Below the pieces are notes generated by a model. It did not search any database and was not told the DNA's origin. It was given only the letters and a program-made list of their open reading frames with translations. Positions 1 to 8,780 of a stretch of 64,000 nt of DNA are shown in pieces. Each line of letters starts with the position of its first letter. Position 1 is the first letter of the stretch. The stretch comes from Pseudomonas sp. PH1b (lineage in GTDB: Bacteria > Pseudomonadota > Gammaproteobacteria > Pseudomonadales > Pseudomonadaceae). The stretch spans positions 248,001-312,000 of the forward strand of contig NZ_AYMU01000011.1 in assembly GCF_000633395.1 (NCBI RefSeq). Reading direction: 5' to 3'. Position numbers and translations under genes: made by a program.

Positions 1-1457
1 GTGGCATCGGAATAGTCCTTGCCCTTCCATTCGGAGATCGACAGGGACTGGCCCACTACCAACTGGTGCTCTCGACCGAAGAGCTCGAAAGGTCCGGATG
101 CATAGACGTCGAGGCTGTCACTGGTGGTTTCGCCAGTGTATTTGCGAGCGTAGATCGAACTGGTGGTAGCGGTGTCCTGGGAGATATAGCCCAAGGGCGC
201 GTTATAGCCGTTGATCTGGTGGTTGTACTGGGCCTTGGCGACCCAGCCATTGTCGAAGTTGTGCTCCAGGCTAGCGAACACTGTACGGGTGTACTGTTCC
301 CAACTGCTCCACTTCGGACCATTGTTGAACGAGCGAGACAGGTTCAGATAATTGCCGTCCGGGTCATAGACGGTACGTGTGCCGGTCCAGCTCGAGCCCT
401 TCGGGTCGCTGTCCTGATAGTCGGCACCGAGGGTCAGCAGGGTGTCCGGTGACAGGTCGAATTCAAGGATGCCGTAGTAGACATCGGTCTTGCGCTGATA
501 GTGATCAAGAAACGATTTCTTGTCTTGGTAGGCGGCCACCGCCCGGCCGCGGACGTTGCCGGAGTCGGTCAGCGGTCCGCTGACATCGATCTGGGTGCGG
601 TAGTTGTCCCAGGAGCCGGCGCCGAGCTCGATGCTGCTCTTGAACTCGGATGTGGGCTTCTTGCGGATCAGGTTGATGGTGCCGCCAGGACCGCCGGCGC
701 CGGTCAGCAGGCCGGTCGCGCCCTTGAGCACTTCGACACGGTCGTACAGGGCCATGTCGGTCATGGTCTGGCCGGCCGAATACTGGGCGTCGCGCAGGGT
801 CGGGATGCCGTCGTACTGGAAGTTGACGATGGAGAAACCGCGGGAATAGTAGTTGGTGCGTTCGCTGTCGTAGGTGGATACGGTGATACCCGGCGTGTGG
901 CGCATTACGTCGTCTATTGCAGTGAGGCCAAAGTCATCCATTACCTGGCGGGTCACCACCGAGATCGACTGCGGGGTTTCCCGCGGTGTCAGCACCAACC
1001 GGGTGGCGGTGGCGATGGTGCCCGGAGTGTAGGAGCCGCTGCCTTCGGTGACGGTGCCCAGCTGGTTGGTGGTGACCGTGGTTGCCCCCAACTCGACCCG
1101 TTCGCCGCCGCTGGCCTGGACCACCCGATACCCCGCGCCTTCGGCCACCGCTTGCAGGCCCAGGGGCGCCAGCAGGCGGCGCAGGCCTTCGCCAACGGCA
1201 AAGCGGCCGTTCAGGCCAGTGCTGCGCTTGCCGGCGCTGAGGCTGGCGTCGACCACGACCATGGCCCCGGATTGCTGGCCGAAGGCCCCCAGCACCTGGT
1301 CCAGGTTGCCTGGGGCGATGGTGTAGTCGTGCGGCTGGCTGTCAGTGGCTGCGGCGCCGGGTTCGGCGGCCAGCAGCGGCAGGCTGGCGCTGGCGATGGA
1401 CAGGCCGATGATGACCGGGCGCAAGGCCGCGGCAAGGGGCGTAAGGCGAATGTGCAT
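1..1457 (-). CDS. TonB-dependent siderophore receptor, FpvA-like (C-terminus outside window)
   Basis: Outer-membrane receptor that imports a ferric siderophore using TonB energy. About 485 residues are visible and the reading frame runs off the window edge, so the C-terminal half of the barrel is missing. Visible parts in order: a signal peptide ending near LPLLAAEP, an STN signalling domain (about residues 40-115) as in receptors that report to FecR-type anti-sigma factors, then the plug domain with ETPQSISVVTRQ, VEVLKGATGLL and GGTINLIRKKP, then the first barrel strands. It lies just downstream of the FecI/FecR-like pair, the usual arrangement for cell-surface signalling. The ferric ligand cannot be told from sequence; the closest type is FpvA/FoxA-like. 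Confidence 0.93.
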   Translation of the reverse strand, partial: MHIRLTPLAAALRPVIIGLSIASASLPLLAAEPGAAATDSQPHDYTIAPGNLDQVLGAFGQQSGAMVVVDASLSAGKRSTGLNGRFAVGEGLRRLLAPLGLQAVAEGAGYRVVQASGGERVELGATTVTTNQLGTVTEGSGSYTPGTIATATRLVLTPRETPQSISVVTRQVMDDFGLTAIDDVMRHTPGITVSTYDSERTNYYSRGFSIVNFQYDGIPTLRDAQYSAGQTMTDMALYDRVEVLKGATGLLTGAGGPGGTINLIRKKPTSEFKSSIELGAGSWDNYRTQIDVSGPLTDSGNVRGRAVAAYQDKKSFLDHYQRKTDVYYGILEFDLSPDTLLTLGADYQDSDPKGSSWTGTRTVYDPDGNYLNLSRSFNNGPKWSSWEQYTRTVFASLEHNFDNGWVAKAQYNHQINGYNAPLGYISQDTATTSSIYARKYTGETTSDSLDVYASGPFELFGREHQLVVGQSLSISEWKGKDYSDA

Positions 1458-1565
1458 AAGGAAAATCCGTGGGTTGAGAAGGGTTGGCGCTGAGCTGTTT
1501 TCCAGCTTCTTCCCTGGTCTTGATGCACGAGATTGAAAAAACTGCCGCCGGTTTGAAAAAAAGAT

Positions 1566-2549
1566 TCAGGCGGCTTCCACAGAGACCCAGTACCCCATCA
1601 CCCGCCGGATACGAATCGGCAAGGCCTTGGCCAGCAGGTCGAGGCTGGCCTCCGGTTGATCCAGGGAAAACGAGCCGGAAACCCGCCACCCGGCGACTTC
1701 GGCGGCGCAGCGCAGCAGGCCTGGGCGATAGCGGTCGAGCTCGGCGAGCACTTCGCCCAAGGGCTTGCGGTCGGCAATCAGCAGGCCTTGGGTCCAGGCG
1801 CTGGCCGAGGCGGGCACGGGGGCCAGGGCGCCGATCCGTTGGTGAACGATATCCACTTGCTGGCCCGGGCCCAGGTCGCGCAGGGGAGCATGGGCGGTGC
1901 TGAGCGAACTGTTGCCGGCCAGCAGTTGCACCCGGGTGCCGTTGATGCCCGGCAAGCCGACGCTGAGGATCAGTTGCGAGCCTGGGGCCAGGTGGATGCG
2001 CCCATCGGCGGTGGCGATGGACAAGGGCGCGGCGTTGCCCAGGGTCAGCAGCAGGCGGCCGCTGTTGAGCCGCAGTTGCAGGCCCTGGGAGCTGTGCTGC
2101 TGGTCGAGGCTGGTGCGGGTGTCCAGTTGCAGGTTGGCGCCCGTGGCCAGTTGCAACTGGCGACGCTCGCCCGTGGCGGTGTGGTAGTCGCTGAACAGCT
2201 GCGGCAACAGGAGCCGTTCACGCACGCCCCAACTGCTGGCGGCCACCAGGCCCAGGCCGACCATGCCCTTGAGCAGGGTACGCCGTCCGGGGTGGCTGCG
2301 GGCCTGCAGCAGTTGCCGGGCGTGGGGGGCGGGCAGGCTGCGGGTGCTGTCACGCAGGCCCTGGCCGATGCCGGCCAGGCGCTGCCAGGCTCGTTCATGC
2401 TGCGGGTCGGCCTGGCGCCAGGCCAGGCAGGCGGCCTGCTGCTCGGGGCGGCAGAGGCCCGACTGCAACAGCACCAGCCATTCCAGGGCCTGGTCCAGCA
2501 CCCGCTGTTCCACCGCGCCCTGATCGTCCACGGGCTGGAAGGCATTCAT
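1566..2549 (-). CDS. FecR-like anti-sigma factor
   Basis: Inner-membrane sigma regulator of 327 residues. The cytoplasmic N-terminus (about 1-85) has the DUF4880-like pattern with ALEWLVLLQSG and a conserved ACLAWRQADPQHERAWQRL motif. One membrane segment follows (about 88-108), then a periplasmic FecR domain with YHTATGERRQLQLATG, and a C-terminal STN-like region that would contact the receptor signalling domain. I chose the ATG at 2549 because it overlaps the sigma-factor stop by 4 bases (ATGA), showing translational coupling. It passes the receptor signal to the ECF sigma factor encoded just upstream. Confidence 0.92.
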   Translation of the reverse strand: MNAFQPVDDQGAVEQRVLDQALEWLVLLQSGLCRPEQQAACLAWRQADPQHERAWQRLAGIGQGLRDSTRSLPAPHARQLLQARSHPGRRTLLKGMVGLGLVAASSWGVRERLLLPQLFSDYHTATGERRQLQLATGANLQLDTRTSLDQQHSSQGLQLRLNSGRLLLTLGNAAPLSIATADGRIHLAPGSQLILSVGLPGINGTRVQLLAGNSSLSTAHAPLRDLGPGQQVDIVHQRIGALAPVPASASAWTQGLLIADRKPLGEVLAELDRYRPGLLRCAAEVAGWRVSGSFSLDQPEASLDLLAKALPIRIRRVMGYWVSVEAA

Positions 2550-3055
2550 TGCGGGTACACCGCTGCATAACAATGGCGGTAGGCCTTGAGCATGGCTTTT
2601 TGCACCACGTTGATCGAGAGCAGCAGACGCTCGGCAATCTGCGGGTAGGTCAGGCCTTCGAGCTGGGACAGCAGAAATACTTCGCGTACCCGGGGGCCCA
2701 GGCCGTCCAGCACCTGGCCCACGGCGTCCAGGGCTTCGAGCACCAGCAGCCGGGTTTCCGGCGAGGGCTGGTGCTGCGGCTCCAGCTGCGCCAAGGATTC
2801 CAGGTACGCGCGCTCCAGGGCCTGGCGCCGGAAATACTGCCCGCACAGGCGGCTGGCCACGGTGTTGAGGTAGGCCCGGGGTTCGCGCAGCACGGGCAGT
2901 TGCTCGCTGCGCAGAAGGCGCACAAAGGTGTCCTGTGCCAGGTCCATGGCCTGGTCCTGGTTGCCGAGCTTGCGTCGCAACAGTTGCACCACCCAGTTGT
3001 GATGCTGGGCGTAGAGCTCGCCCACGGCGTGCTGTAGCGAAGGGTTGGGCACCAT
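2546..3055 (-). CDS. ECF sigma factor, FecI/PvdS-like iron-starvation type
   Basis: RNA polymerase sigma-70 family factor of 169 residues. Region 2 is seen as NQDQAMDLAQDTFVRLL and region 4 as GLTYPQIAERLLLSINVVQKAM with a helix-turn-helix. It should drive the adjacent receptor gene when FecR relays siderophore binding. Regulation is visible: a Fur-box-like sequence lies about 45-60 bases upstream of the start, so iron repression is likely. First gene of the sigma / anti-sigma / receptor set. Confidence 0.93.
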   Translation of the reverse strand: MVPNPSLQHAVGELYAQHHNWVVQLLRRKLGNQDQAMDLAQDTFVRLLRSEQLPVLREPRAYLNTVASRLCGQYFRRQALERAYLESLAQLEPQHQPSPETRLLVLEALDAVGQVLDGLGPRVREVFLLSQLEGLTYPQIAERLLLSINVVQKAMLKAYRHCYAAVYPQ

Positions 3056-3098
3056 CGATAGGGGTTCCGAGGTCGAGGCGGGCGAAATGGGCGTTTAT

Positions 3099-3117
3099 GG
3101 TAATGCTTCTCATTAGT
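3099..3117 (-). promoter_or_regulatory. Probable Fur box
   Basis: GGTAATGCTTCTCATTAGT matches the 19-bp Fur consensus GATAATGATAATCATTATC at 13 of 19 positions and keeps both TAATG/CATTA arms. It sits just upstream of the ECF sigma gene, the expected place for iron repression. Confidence 0.7.
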
Positions 3118-3186
3118 GAGTGCTTGAATTTTTATCACGGCTGATGGGGCTTGTTGCCACCGCGGGAAGAAAATCCGGGTTGTCGG

Positions 3187-3215
3187 TTAATTGGTTGTAA
3201 GGTACAACTAATTAA
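3187..3215. promoter_or_regulatory. 29-bp near-perfect palindrome, probable autoregulatory operator
   Basis: The core GTTGTAAGGTACAAC is flanked by TTAATTGG and TAATTAA. The whole 29 bp reads almost the same on both strands; mismatches are one outer pair and the central bases. It ends 20 bases before the MarR-GNAT start, the spacing expected for a MarR operator overlapping a promoter. Confidence 0.7.
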
Positions 3216-3235
3216 TCCACTGCGAGGTTTCTCCC

Positions 3236-4195
3236 ATGTCGAGCCAATCCGCTTCCCTCATCCCTCGGTTGCGCCAGGCGTCCCGGGAGATGGTCCGTGA
3301 ACTGGGCTTCATGCAGGCCACCCTGGCCGCCACTGACTACCCGCCCTCGGCGGTGCATGCGCTGCTGGAGATCGGCCAGGGCAATGCCTTGACCGCAAGT
3401 GACCTGGTGACCTTGCTCGGCCTGGAGAAATCCAGTGTCAGCCGCCTGGTGCGCAAACTGGTGGAGGCCGGCGAACTCAGCGAGCTGGCCCATGAGCAGG
3501 ACGCCCGCTCGAAGCAGTTGCAACTCACTGCCCGGGGACGCCAGACCCTGCAGGGCATCGACCGTTTCGCCCAGTCCCAGGTGGCTGCGGCGCTCGGGCA
3601 CTTGAGCCCGGCGCAGCAGTGCAACGCCTCTGCGGGGATCGCCGACTATGCCCGGGCACTGCGTGCGGTACGCCTGGGCCAGATCCCCGAGCAGCCCGAG
3701 TGCGGGTCCATCGCTTGCGGTTATCGGCCGGGGGTGATTGGCCGAATTGCCGAAATGCACGCCAGCTACTACGCCACCCGTGCCGGTTTCGGCCAGCCAT
3801 TCGAAAGCCGCGTGGCGGCGGACATGGCCGAGCTGATGGGGCGCCTGGACAACCCGCGCAACCAGGTCTGGGTGGCACTGCAGGGTGAACGCATCGTTGG
3901 TTCCATCGCCATTGATGGGGAAGGCGCAGGCGGTGAGGCGATTCTGCGCTGCTTCATTCTCGATGCGGCTGCCCGCGGCCAGGGGCTGGGCCGGCGGCTG
4001 TTGGCCGAGGCCCTGGGCTTCTGCGACCAGTGGGGCTTTGTCGCCACCCGCCTGTGGACTTTCAAGGGCCTGGATGCGGCGCGCGCGTTGTATGAGGAAC
4101 AGGGCTTTGTGCGGGTGCAGGAACAGGTGGGTGAGCAGTGGGGCGCGACGGTGATCGAGCAGTGTTATGTGCGAGCCGGGGTGGCAGGGCGTTGA
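3236..4195 (+). CDS. MarR-GNAT fusion: regulator with N-acetyltransferase domain
   Basis: Two-domain protein of 319 residues. Residues about 10-145 form a MarR winged helix (LTASDLVTLLGLEKSSVSRLVRKL, wing with DARSKQLQLTARG). Residues about 165-315 form a GNAT fold with the acetyl-CoA loop RGQGLGRRLLAEAL and the terminal LYEEQGFV motif. Such fusions are known in Pseudomonas, but the acetylated substrate is not known. A long palindrome immediately upstream suggests autoregulation. The oxidoreductase gene follows 130 bases later on the same strand, with its own good ribosome site. Confidence 0.9.
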   Translation: MSSQSASLIPRLRQASREMVRELGFMQATLAATDYPPSAVHALLEIGQGNALTASDLVTLLGLEKSSVSRLVRKLVEAGELSELAHEQDARSKQLQLTARGRQTLQGIDRFAQSQVAAALGHLSPAQQCNASAGIADYARALRAVRLGQIPEQPECGSIACGYRPGVIGRIAEMHASYYATRAGFGQPFESRVAADMAELMGRLDNPRNQVWVALQGERIVGSIAIDGEGAGGEAILRCFILDAAARGQGLGRRLLAEALGFCDQWGFVATRLWTFKGLDAARALYEEQGFVRVQEQVGEQWGATVIEQCYVRAGVAGR

Positions 4196-4325
4196 TTCGA
4201 GGCTGGCGATGGGCGGGTTGGCGCCTCTGCTGGGCGTTTGCAGCCAGGGGCCGTGGCTACAGATCGCCGCCATCGGTGTTAGGGTGAGGCCCCTGGAAGA
4301 CTATCGATTTGTGGAGGAGCATCCC

Positions 4326-5333
4326 ATGCAAGCCATCAAGCTCAGCCTGCCGGCATCCCTGGACAACCTGAAGTGCGTGGAGCTGCCCGATCCGGGCCAG
4401 CCTGGCAACGGGCAGATCCGCGTGCGACTGCATGCCTGCTCGTTGAACTTTCACGACTACGCCGTGGTGACGGGGGCGCTGCCCACCGCCGACGGGCGCA
4501 TTCCCATGGCCGATGGCGCCGGGGTGGTGGAAGCGGTCGGTGAAGGCGTCAGCGAGTTCAAGGTCGGCGATGCAGTGGTGTCCTGCTTCTTTCCCCACTG
4601 GCACGACGGCGGCCCGGCGATTGCCGATTTCAGCACCACCCCTGGCGATGGCGTCGACGGTTACGCCCGGGAAGTGGTGATCCAGCCCAGCCACTGGTTC
4701 ACCCATGCGCCCCAGGGCTACAGCCATGTCGAGGCGGCAACCCTGACCACCGCCGGGCTCACCGCCTGGCGGGCGCTGGTGGTGGACGGCGGGCTCAAGG
4801 CCGGCGATACGGTGCTGGTGCTGGGGACCGGCGGGGTGTCGATCTTCGCCCTGCAGATCGCCAAGGCCATGGGCGCCACGGTGATCGCCACGTCGTCCTC
4901 GGACGCCAAGCTGGCGCGGGTCCGTTCCCTGGGCGCCGACCACACCATCAACTACCGCCAGCAGCCGGAGTGGGGCAATGAAGTGCTCAAGCTCACCGGC
5001 GGACGCGGGGTCGACCATGTGGTGGAAGTCGGTGGCCCGGGCACCTTGGCGCAATCCATCAACGCCTGCCGGATCGGCGGGCATATCGCCCTGATCGGTG
5101 TGCTCACCGGTTGGGCCGGGCCGGTGCCCACCGCCGCGCTGATGGCCAAGCAGCAACGCCTGCAGGGCCTGATCGTCGGCAGCCGCCAGCAACAGAAGGA
5201 GATGATCCGGGCGCTGGAGGCCACCGCCATCAAGCCGATCATCGACAGCACCTTCCCCTTGAGCGAGATCGCCAAGGCCTTCGCCCATGAAGCCAGCGGG
5301 GCGCACCTGGGCAAGATCTGCCTGAGCTTCTAA
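4326..5333 (+). CDS. NAD(P)-dependent MDR-family oxidoreductase (alcohol dehydrogenase-like)
   Basis: Medium-chain dehydrogenase/reductase of 335 residues. Seen: GroES-like N-terminus (DGAGVVEAVGEGVSEFKVGD), Rossmann motif VLVLGTGGVSIFALQIAKAMGA, and a C-terminal RxxGHIALIG-type segment. The position that holds the catalytic zinc cysteine in classical alcohol dehydrogenases is Asn here (LNFHDYAVV), so this is probably a zinc-independent quinone-oxidoreductase-like member. I chose the ATG at 4326 because it follows GGAGG with proper spacing; the open frame extends 53 codons further upstream without one. Substrate unknown. Confidence 0.88.
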   Translation: MQAIKLSLPASLDNLKCVELPDPGQPGNGQIRVRLHACSLNFHDYAVVTGALPTADGRIPMADGAGVVEAVGEGVSEFKVGDAVVSCFFPHWHDGGPAIADFSTTPGDGVDGYAREVVIQPSHWFTHAPQGYSHVEAATLTTAGLTAWRALVVDGGLKAGDTVLVLGTGGVSIFALQIAKAMGATVIATSSSDAKLARVRSLGADHTINYRQQPEWGNEVLKLTGGRGVDHVVEVGGPGTLAQSINACRIGGHIALIGVLTGWAGPVPTAALMAKQQRLQGLIVGSRQQQKEMIRALEATAIKPIIDSTFPLSEIAKAFAHEASGAHLGKICLSF

Positions 5334-5572
5334 AGGGCTGCACGGCCCTCTGCGGCCAGGCATTCCTGGCTTGCGCCTCCGGGCCGCCCTGCAAGGGGGC
5401 GGCTCGGTTCAACCCGGGCTGTTACCGCGCTACTTTTTCGCTCTCCGAGGGCGCGCCGTGACTCATTCGGTAGCACGGAGGGCGCGTTGTTCCGGGCCTT
5501 GATCGGCCATTTCTTCCTGCCCTTGGAATTTTCCTTCGCCAAATCAGCGGCTTGAAACAGCCCGCGGTGAGC

Positions 5573-5588
5573 TGGCACGCATCCTGCT
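5573..5588 (+). promoter_or_regulatory. Candidate sigma-54 (RpoN) promoter
   Basis: TGGCACGCATCCTGCT fits TGGCAC-N5-TTGC except one base, and keeps the GG-N10-GC spacing. It lies 53-68 bases before the GntR gene. No enhancer-binding-protein gene is nearby. Confidence 0.45.
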
Positions 5589-5589
5589 T

Positions 5590-5621
5590 TTTTTGTATTC
5601 ATGGATAATTGGATACAAAAA
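5590..5621. promoter_or_regulatory. Inverted repeat, probable GntR (FCD-type) operator
   Basis: TTTTTGTATTC and GGATACAAAAA form an inverted repeat around a 10-base AT-rich spacer, ending 19 bases before the GntR start. Arms of the TTGTAT/ATACAA kind are typical for FadR-subfamily repressors, so autoregulation is likely. Confidence 0.6.
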
Positions 5622-5640
5622 GACAAAAGGTGCCTTTCCT

Positions 5641-6309
5641 ATGCAATTCGCTCCCGCCTACGTTGAACGTCAGCCCCTGACCGCCGAGGAGGAGGCCTAC
5701 AACTTTCTGCTGGAAGCCATCTGCAACGGCCGTTACCGCAAGGGCGAGCGGCTGATCGCCGAGGACATCGCCAGTGAGATCGGCATGAGCCGCATGCCGG
5801 TGCGCGAAGCCTTTCGCCGCCTCGATGCCCAGGGCCTGGTGACCCTGCGGCCCAATCGCGGGGCGGTGGTCAGCGGCCTGGACATCGACGAACTGCACGA
5901 AGTGTTCGAGATGCGCAGCGCCCTCGAGGGCCTGGCGGTACGGGTGGCCGTGGGCCGTATCGGCGAGCGCCAACTGGCGGCCCTGGAGCGCTTGCTGGAC
6001 GAGATGGACGACTACCGCGACGAGAGCGCCGAGTGGGTCAGCCGCCACCGGGCCTTCCATGAATACCTGTGCAGCCTCAGCGGCCGGCCGCGGCTGATGA
6101 AACAGATCTCGGCCCTGTACTCCCTGGTGGAAGCGCCCATGCGCCTGTGGCTGCAACACGGCGACAAACCCCTCAGCGCCCGCGAGGAACACGCGGTGAT
6201 CCTCGACGCGATCCGCGCCGGCGACGCCGAACGTGCCGAAGCGGTGGTGCGCGAGCACATCGAGGGCACGGTGCCGGCGCTGATCCAGTTTCTGCAAACC
6301 GAACAATAG
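5641..6309 (+). CDS. GntR-family regulator, FadR/FCD subfamily
   Basis: Transcription factor of 222 residues: N-terminal winged helix (about 15-80, with IASEIGMSRMPVREAFRRLDAQGLV) and an FCD ligand domain (about 95-215, with FHEYLCSLSGRPRLM and metal-type histidines). ATG 5641 is used; a TTG 48 bases upstream would lie inside the operator palindrome. It precedes the amino acid ABC transporter and gamma-glutamyltransferase genes on the same strand and probably controls them. A GCGGGC/GCCCGC hairpin at 6314-6329 between it and the binding-protein gene may be a weak attenuator. Confidence 0.92.
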   Translation: MQFAPAYVERQPLTAEEEAYNFLLEAICNGRYRKGERLIAEDIASEIGMSRMPVREAFRRLDAQGLVTLRPNRGAVVSGLDIDELHEVFEMRSALEGLAVRVAVGRIGERQLAALERLLDEMDDYRDESAEWVSRHRAFHEYLCSLSGRPRLMKQISALYSLVEAPMRLWLQHGDKPLSAREEHAVILDAIRAGDAERAEAVVREHIEGTVPALIQFLQTEQ

Positions 6310-6382
6310 AAGCGGGCCTGAGCCCGCCTGTGTGTTGACTTTGAGTCCTGCCCCGTTAATCAACGAAGTGGAGTGTCTGGTC

Positions 6383-7189
6383 ATGCATAAACACCGTGCC
6401 TTGCTGGTGGCTGTATCCCTTGGGCTCTGTGCACAGTGGGCGGCTGCCGCGCCCCAGGTGCCGGAGCGCCTGCAGAAGGTCGACAAACTCACCTATTGCT
6501 CGGGCATGGATTCGCCGCCCCTGGTGTCCTTTGACGAGGCCCAGAAACCCAAGGGCCTGACGGTCGACCTGGGCCTGGAGATCGCCCGGCGCCTGGGGAA
6601 CAAGCAGGTGCAGTGGCGGGTGATCCCGTTTTCCGGACTGCTGCCGGCGCTGCTGGCCAGGCAGTGCGACATGATCGTCGACCAGCTGTTCGACAAGCCC
6701 GAACGCCGGGAAGTGATCGACATCGTCAACTACATGTACTCCAGCCAGTCGGTGGTGGTGCCCAAGGGCAATCCCAAGGGCATCAAGAACCTGGATGACC
6801 TGTCCGGGCACAAGGTCGCGGTGCTCAACGGCTCCACCATCAAGACCCTGCTGGACGCCCATAACCAGGGCCTGGGCCAGGCCGGCAAGGCGCCGATGAA
6901 GCTGGTGGTCTACAACACCGACACCGATGCCTTCCAGGCCCTGCGCATCCATCAGGTGGACGCCTACGGCACCACCGTGGAAACCGCCGGCTATTACGCC
7001 GCCATGGCCCCGGAGCTGTTCGAGGAAGGGGTGCCGGCCTTCAGCCGGATCCTCACTGGCCTGGGTCTGCGCAAGGATGACCCGCAGTTGACGGCGGCGG
7101 TGCAGCAGATCATCAGCGACATGCGTGGCGACGGCAGCTACGGCCGGCTGCTGAGCCAATGGCACGTGACCAGCGACACACTCGACTGA
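6383..7189 (+). CDS. Polar amino acid-type ABC transporter substrate-binding protein
   Basis: Periplasmic binding protein of 268 residues (SBP family 3). The signal peptide ends at QWAAAA; the mature part has CSGMDSPPLVSFDE, PKGLTVDLGLEIARRLG and a DMIVDQLFDKPERREVIDIVNYMYSS segment shaped as in amino acid binders. It is the first gene of a four-gene run with permease, ATPase and gamma-glutamyltransferase, so the ligand may be a gamma-glutamyl compound or amino acid; this is an inference from context. Confidence 0.92.
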   Translation: MHKHRALLVAVSLGLCAQWAAAAPQVPERLQKVDKLTYCSGMDSPPLVSFDEAQKPKGLTVDLGLEIARRLGNKQVQWRVIPFSGLLPALLARQCDMIVDQLFDKPERREVIDIVNYMYSSQSVVVPKGNPKGIKNLDDLSGHKVAVLNGSTIKTLLDAHNQGLGQAGKAPMKLVVYNTDTDAFQALRIHQVDAYGTTVETAGYYAAMAPELFEEGVPAFSRILTGLGLRKDDPQLTAAVQQIISDMRGDGSYGRLLSQWHVTSDTLD

Positions 7190-7201
7190 GGCGCTCCGAC
7201 C

Positions 7202-7975
7202 ATGAATTTCAATTGGGATGTGTTCTGGCAATACCTGTTGCAACCCAGCGGGGTGTACCTCACCGGGCTCTGGCTGACCTGCCTGATCAGCGTGCTGGCG
7301 ATGCTCCTGGGCTGCGTCCTGGGGCTGGCCGCGGCGCTGCTGCGTCTGTCCCGCAACCCCTTGCTGCAATTGCCGGTGCGTTTCTACGTGTGGCTGATGC
7401 GCGGTACGCCGCTGCTGGTGCAGATCGTCTTTCTGTACACCGCCCTGGCGGCCGGCGGAATCTTTCGTTTCGATGATGTGCAACTGTTCGGGCTGGTGGT
7501 GCCGGGCAACATCCAGGCGGCGATCATTGCCCTGGGCCTCAATGAAGGCGCCTACATGGCGGAGATCATCCGCGCCGGCATCGGTGCCGTGGACAAGGGC
7601 CAATACGAGGCCGGGCGCTGCCTGGGCATGGGCTTTGCCAAGCTGATGCGGCGCATCGTGCTGCCCCAGGCGTTCCGGGTGATAGTCCCGCCCCTGGGCA
7701 ACGAGTTCAACGTGATGCTCAAGAACACCACCCTGGTCAGCGTGATCGGCGTGCAGGAGCTGTTGCTGAGCACGCAGATGGTGACTTCGGCGACCTTTCG
7801 GGTGTTCGAGCTGTACCTGGTGGTGGCGATCTACTTCCTGTTGCTGACCACCCTCTGGGGCTTCTTCCAGCGCTGGCTGGAACAGCGCTTCGGCCAGTCC
7901 GACCGGCCCGCACCGCCGGCGGCCGGCAGCCGGATGTTCGGCCGCCACACCTTCAAACTGCTGCGGGGACGCTGA
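7202..7975 (+). CDS. Amino acid ABC transporter permease (HisM/GlnP type)
   Basis: Inner-membrane permease of 257 residues with about five hydrophobic segments. Seen: the N-terminal YLTGLWLTCLISVLAMLLG segment, WLMRGTPLLVQIVFLY, and the EAA loop EAGRCLGMGFAKLMRRIVLPQA that docks the ATPase. A single permease gene suggests a homodimer. It starts 12 bases after the binding-protein stop and ends 2 bases before the ATPase gene. Confidence 0.93.
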   Translation: MNFNWDVFWQYLLQPSGVYLTGLWLTCLISVLAMLLGCVLGLAAALLRLSRNPLLQLPVRFYVWLMRGTPLLVQIVFLYTALAAGGIFRFDDVQLFGLVVPGNIQAAIIALGLNEGAYMAEIIRAGIGAVDKGQYEAGRCLGMGFAKLMRRIVLPQAFRVIVPPLGNEFNVMLKNTTLVSVIGVQELLLSTQMVTSATFRVFELYLVVAIYFLLLTTLWGFFQRWLEQRFGQSDRPAPPAAGSRMFGRHTFKLLRGR

Positions 7976-7977
7976 AC

Positions 7978-8757
7978 ATGGCGCACAAGAGCGAAGAGCT
8001 GATCATCGAGGCCGAGGATCTGCACAAATCCTTTGGCGAGTTGCAGATCCTCAAGGGCATTTGCCTCCAGGTGCGGCGCGGTGAAGTGGTGGTGCTGATC
8101 GGTGCCTCGGGCTCGGGCAAGACCACCTTCATCCGCTGTCTCAACCTGCTGGAGGAGATCCAGTCCGGGCGCATCCGGGTCAACGGCCGGGCCATGGGCT
8201 ATCGCGAGCGCGCCGACGGCAGCCTGGTGCGCGACTCGGAGCGCAACATCGCCCGCCAGCGCCGGGACATCGGCATGGTGTTCCAGCGCTTCAACCTGTT
8301 CCCCCACATGACCGCCCTGGAGAACATCATCGAGGCGCCGATCCAGGTCCTTGGCGTGCCGCGCAAAGACGCGCTGGAGCAGGCCCGGGCCTTGCTCGCC
8401 CGGGTCGGCCTGGCGGACAAGGCCGGGCACTACCCGTCGATGCTGTCCGGCGGCCAGCAGCAGCGGGTGGCCATCGCCCGGGCCCTGGCGATGAAACCCC
8501 TGGCCATGCTCTTCGACGAGCCCACCAGTGCCCTGGATCCGGAAACCGTGGGCGAGGTGCTGCAGGTGATGAAGCAACTGGCCGAGGAGGGCATGACCAT
8601 GGTGGTGGTCACCCACGAGATGGGCTTTGCCCGGGAAGTGGCCGATCGGGTGGTGGTCCTCGACCAGGGCGAACTGATCGAACAGGGGCCGCCGGAGCAG
8701 ATCTTCAGTCGCCCCAGCCACCCCCGCACCCAAGCCTTTCTCAGCCGCGTGCTGTAA
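7978..8757 (+). CDS. Amino acid ABC transporter ATP-binding protein
   Basis: ATPase of 259 residues. Walker A GASGSGKTT, Q-loop region RDIGMVFQRFNLFPHMT, signature LSGGQQQR, Walker B LAMLFDEPTSALD and the switch histidine in VVVTHEMGFA are all present. A short insertion RERADGSLVRD before the Q-loop is common in the GlnQ/HisP group. Energises uptake with the preceding permease and binding protein. Confidence 0.95.
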   Translation: MAHKSEELIIEAEDLHKSFGELQILKGICLQVRRGEVVVLIGASGSGKTTFIRCLNLLEEIQSGRIRVNGRAMGYRERADGSLVRDSERNIARQRRDIGMVFQRFNLFPHMTALENIIEAPIQVLGVPRKDALEQARALLARVGLADKAGHYPSMLSGGQQQRVAIARALAMKPLAMLFDEPTSALDPETVGEVLQVMKQLAEEGMTMVVVTHEMGFAREVADRVVVLDQGELIEQGPPEQIFSRPSHPRTQAFLSRVL

Positions 8758-8780
8758 GCCCGCCTGCCGGAGCCTTTGCC

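Noticed and set aside
4196..4325. Possible REP element (GCCGTGGCTAC)
   Set aside because: Too little of the REP palindrome is present.
5334..5570. GC-rich hairpins after the oxidoreductase gene
   Set aside because: Several short stems are possible but none is followed by a T-run or matches a known repeat.
6356..7948. A 530-codon open frame on the minus strand across the ABC transporter genes
   Set aside because: It is the antisense shadow of GC-rich codons in well-identified transporter genes; its product is low-complexity His/Gln/Gly-rich.
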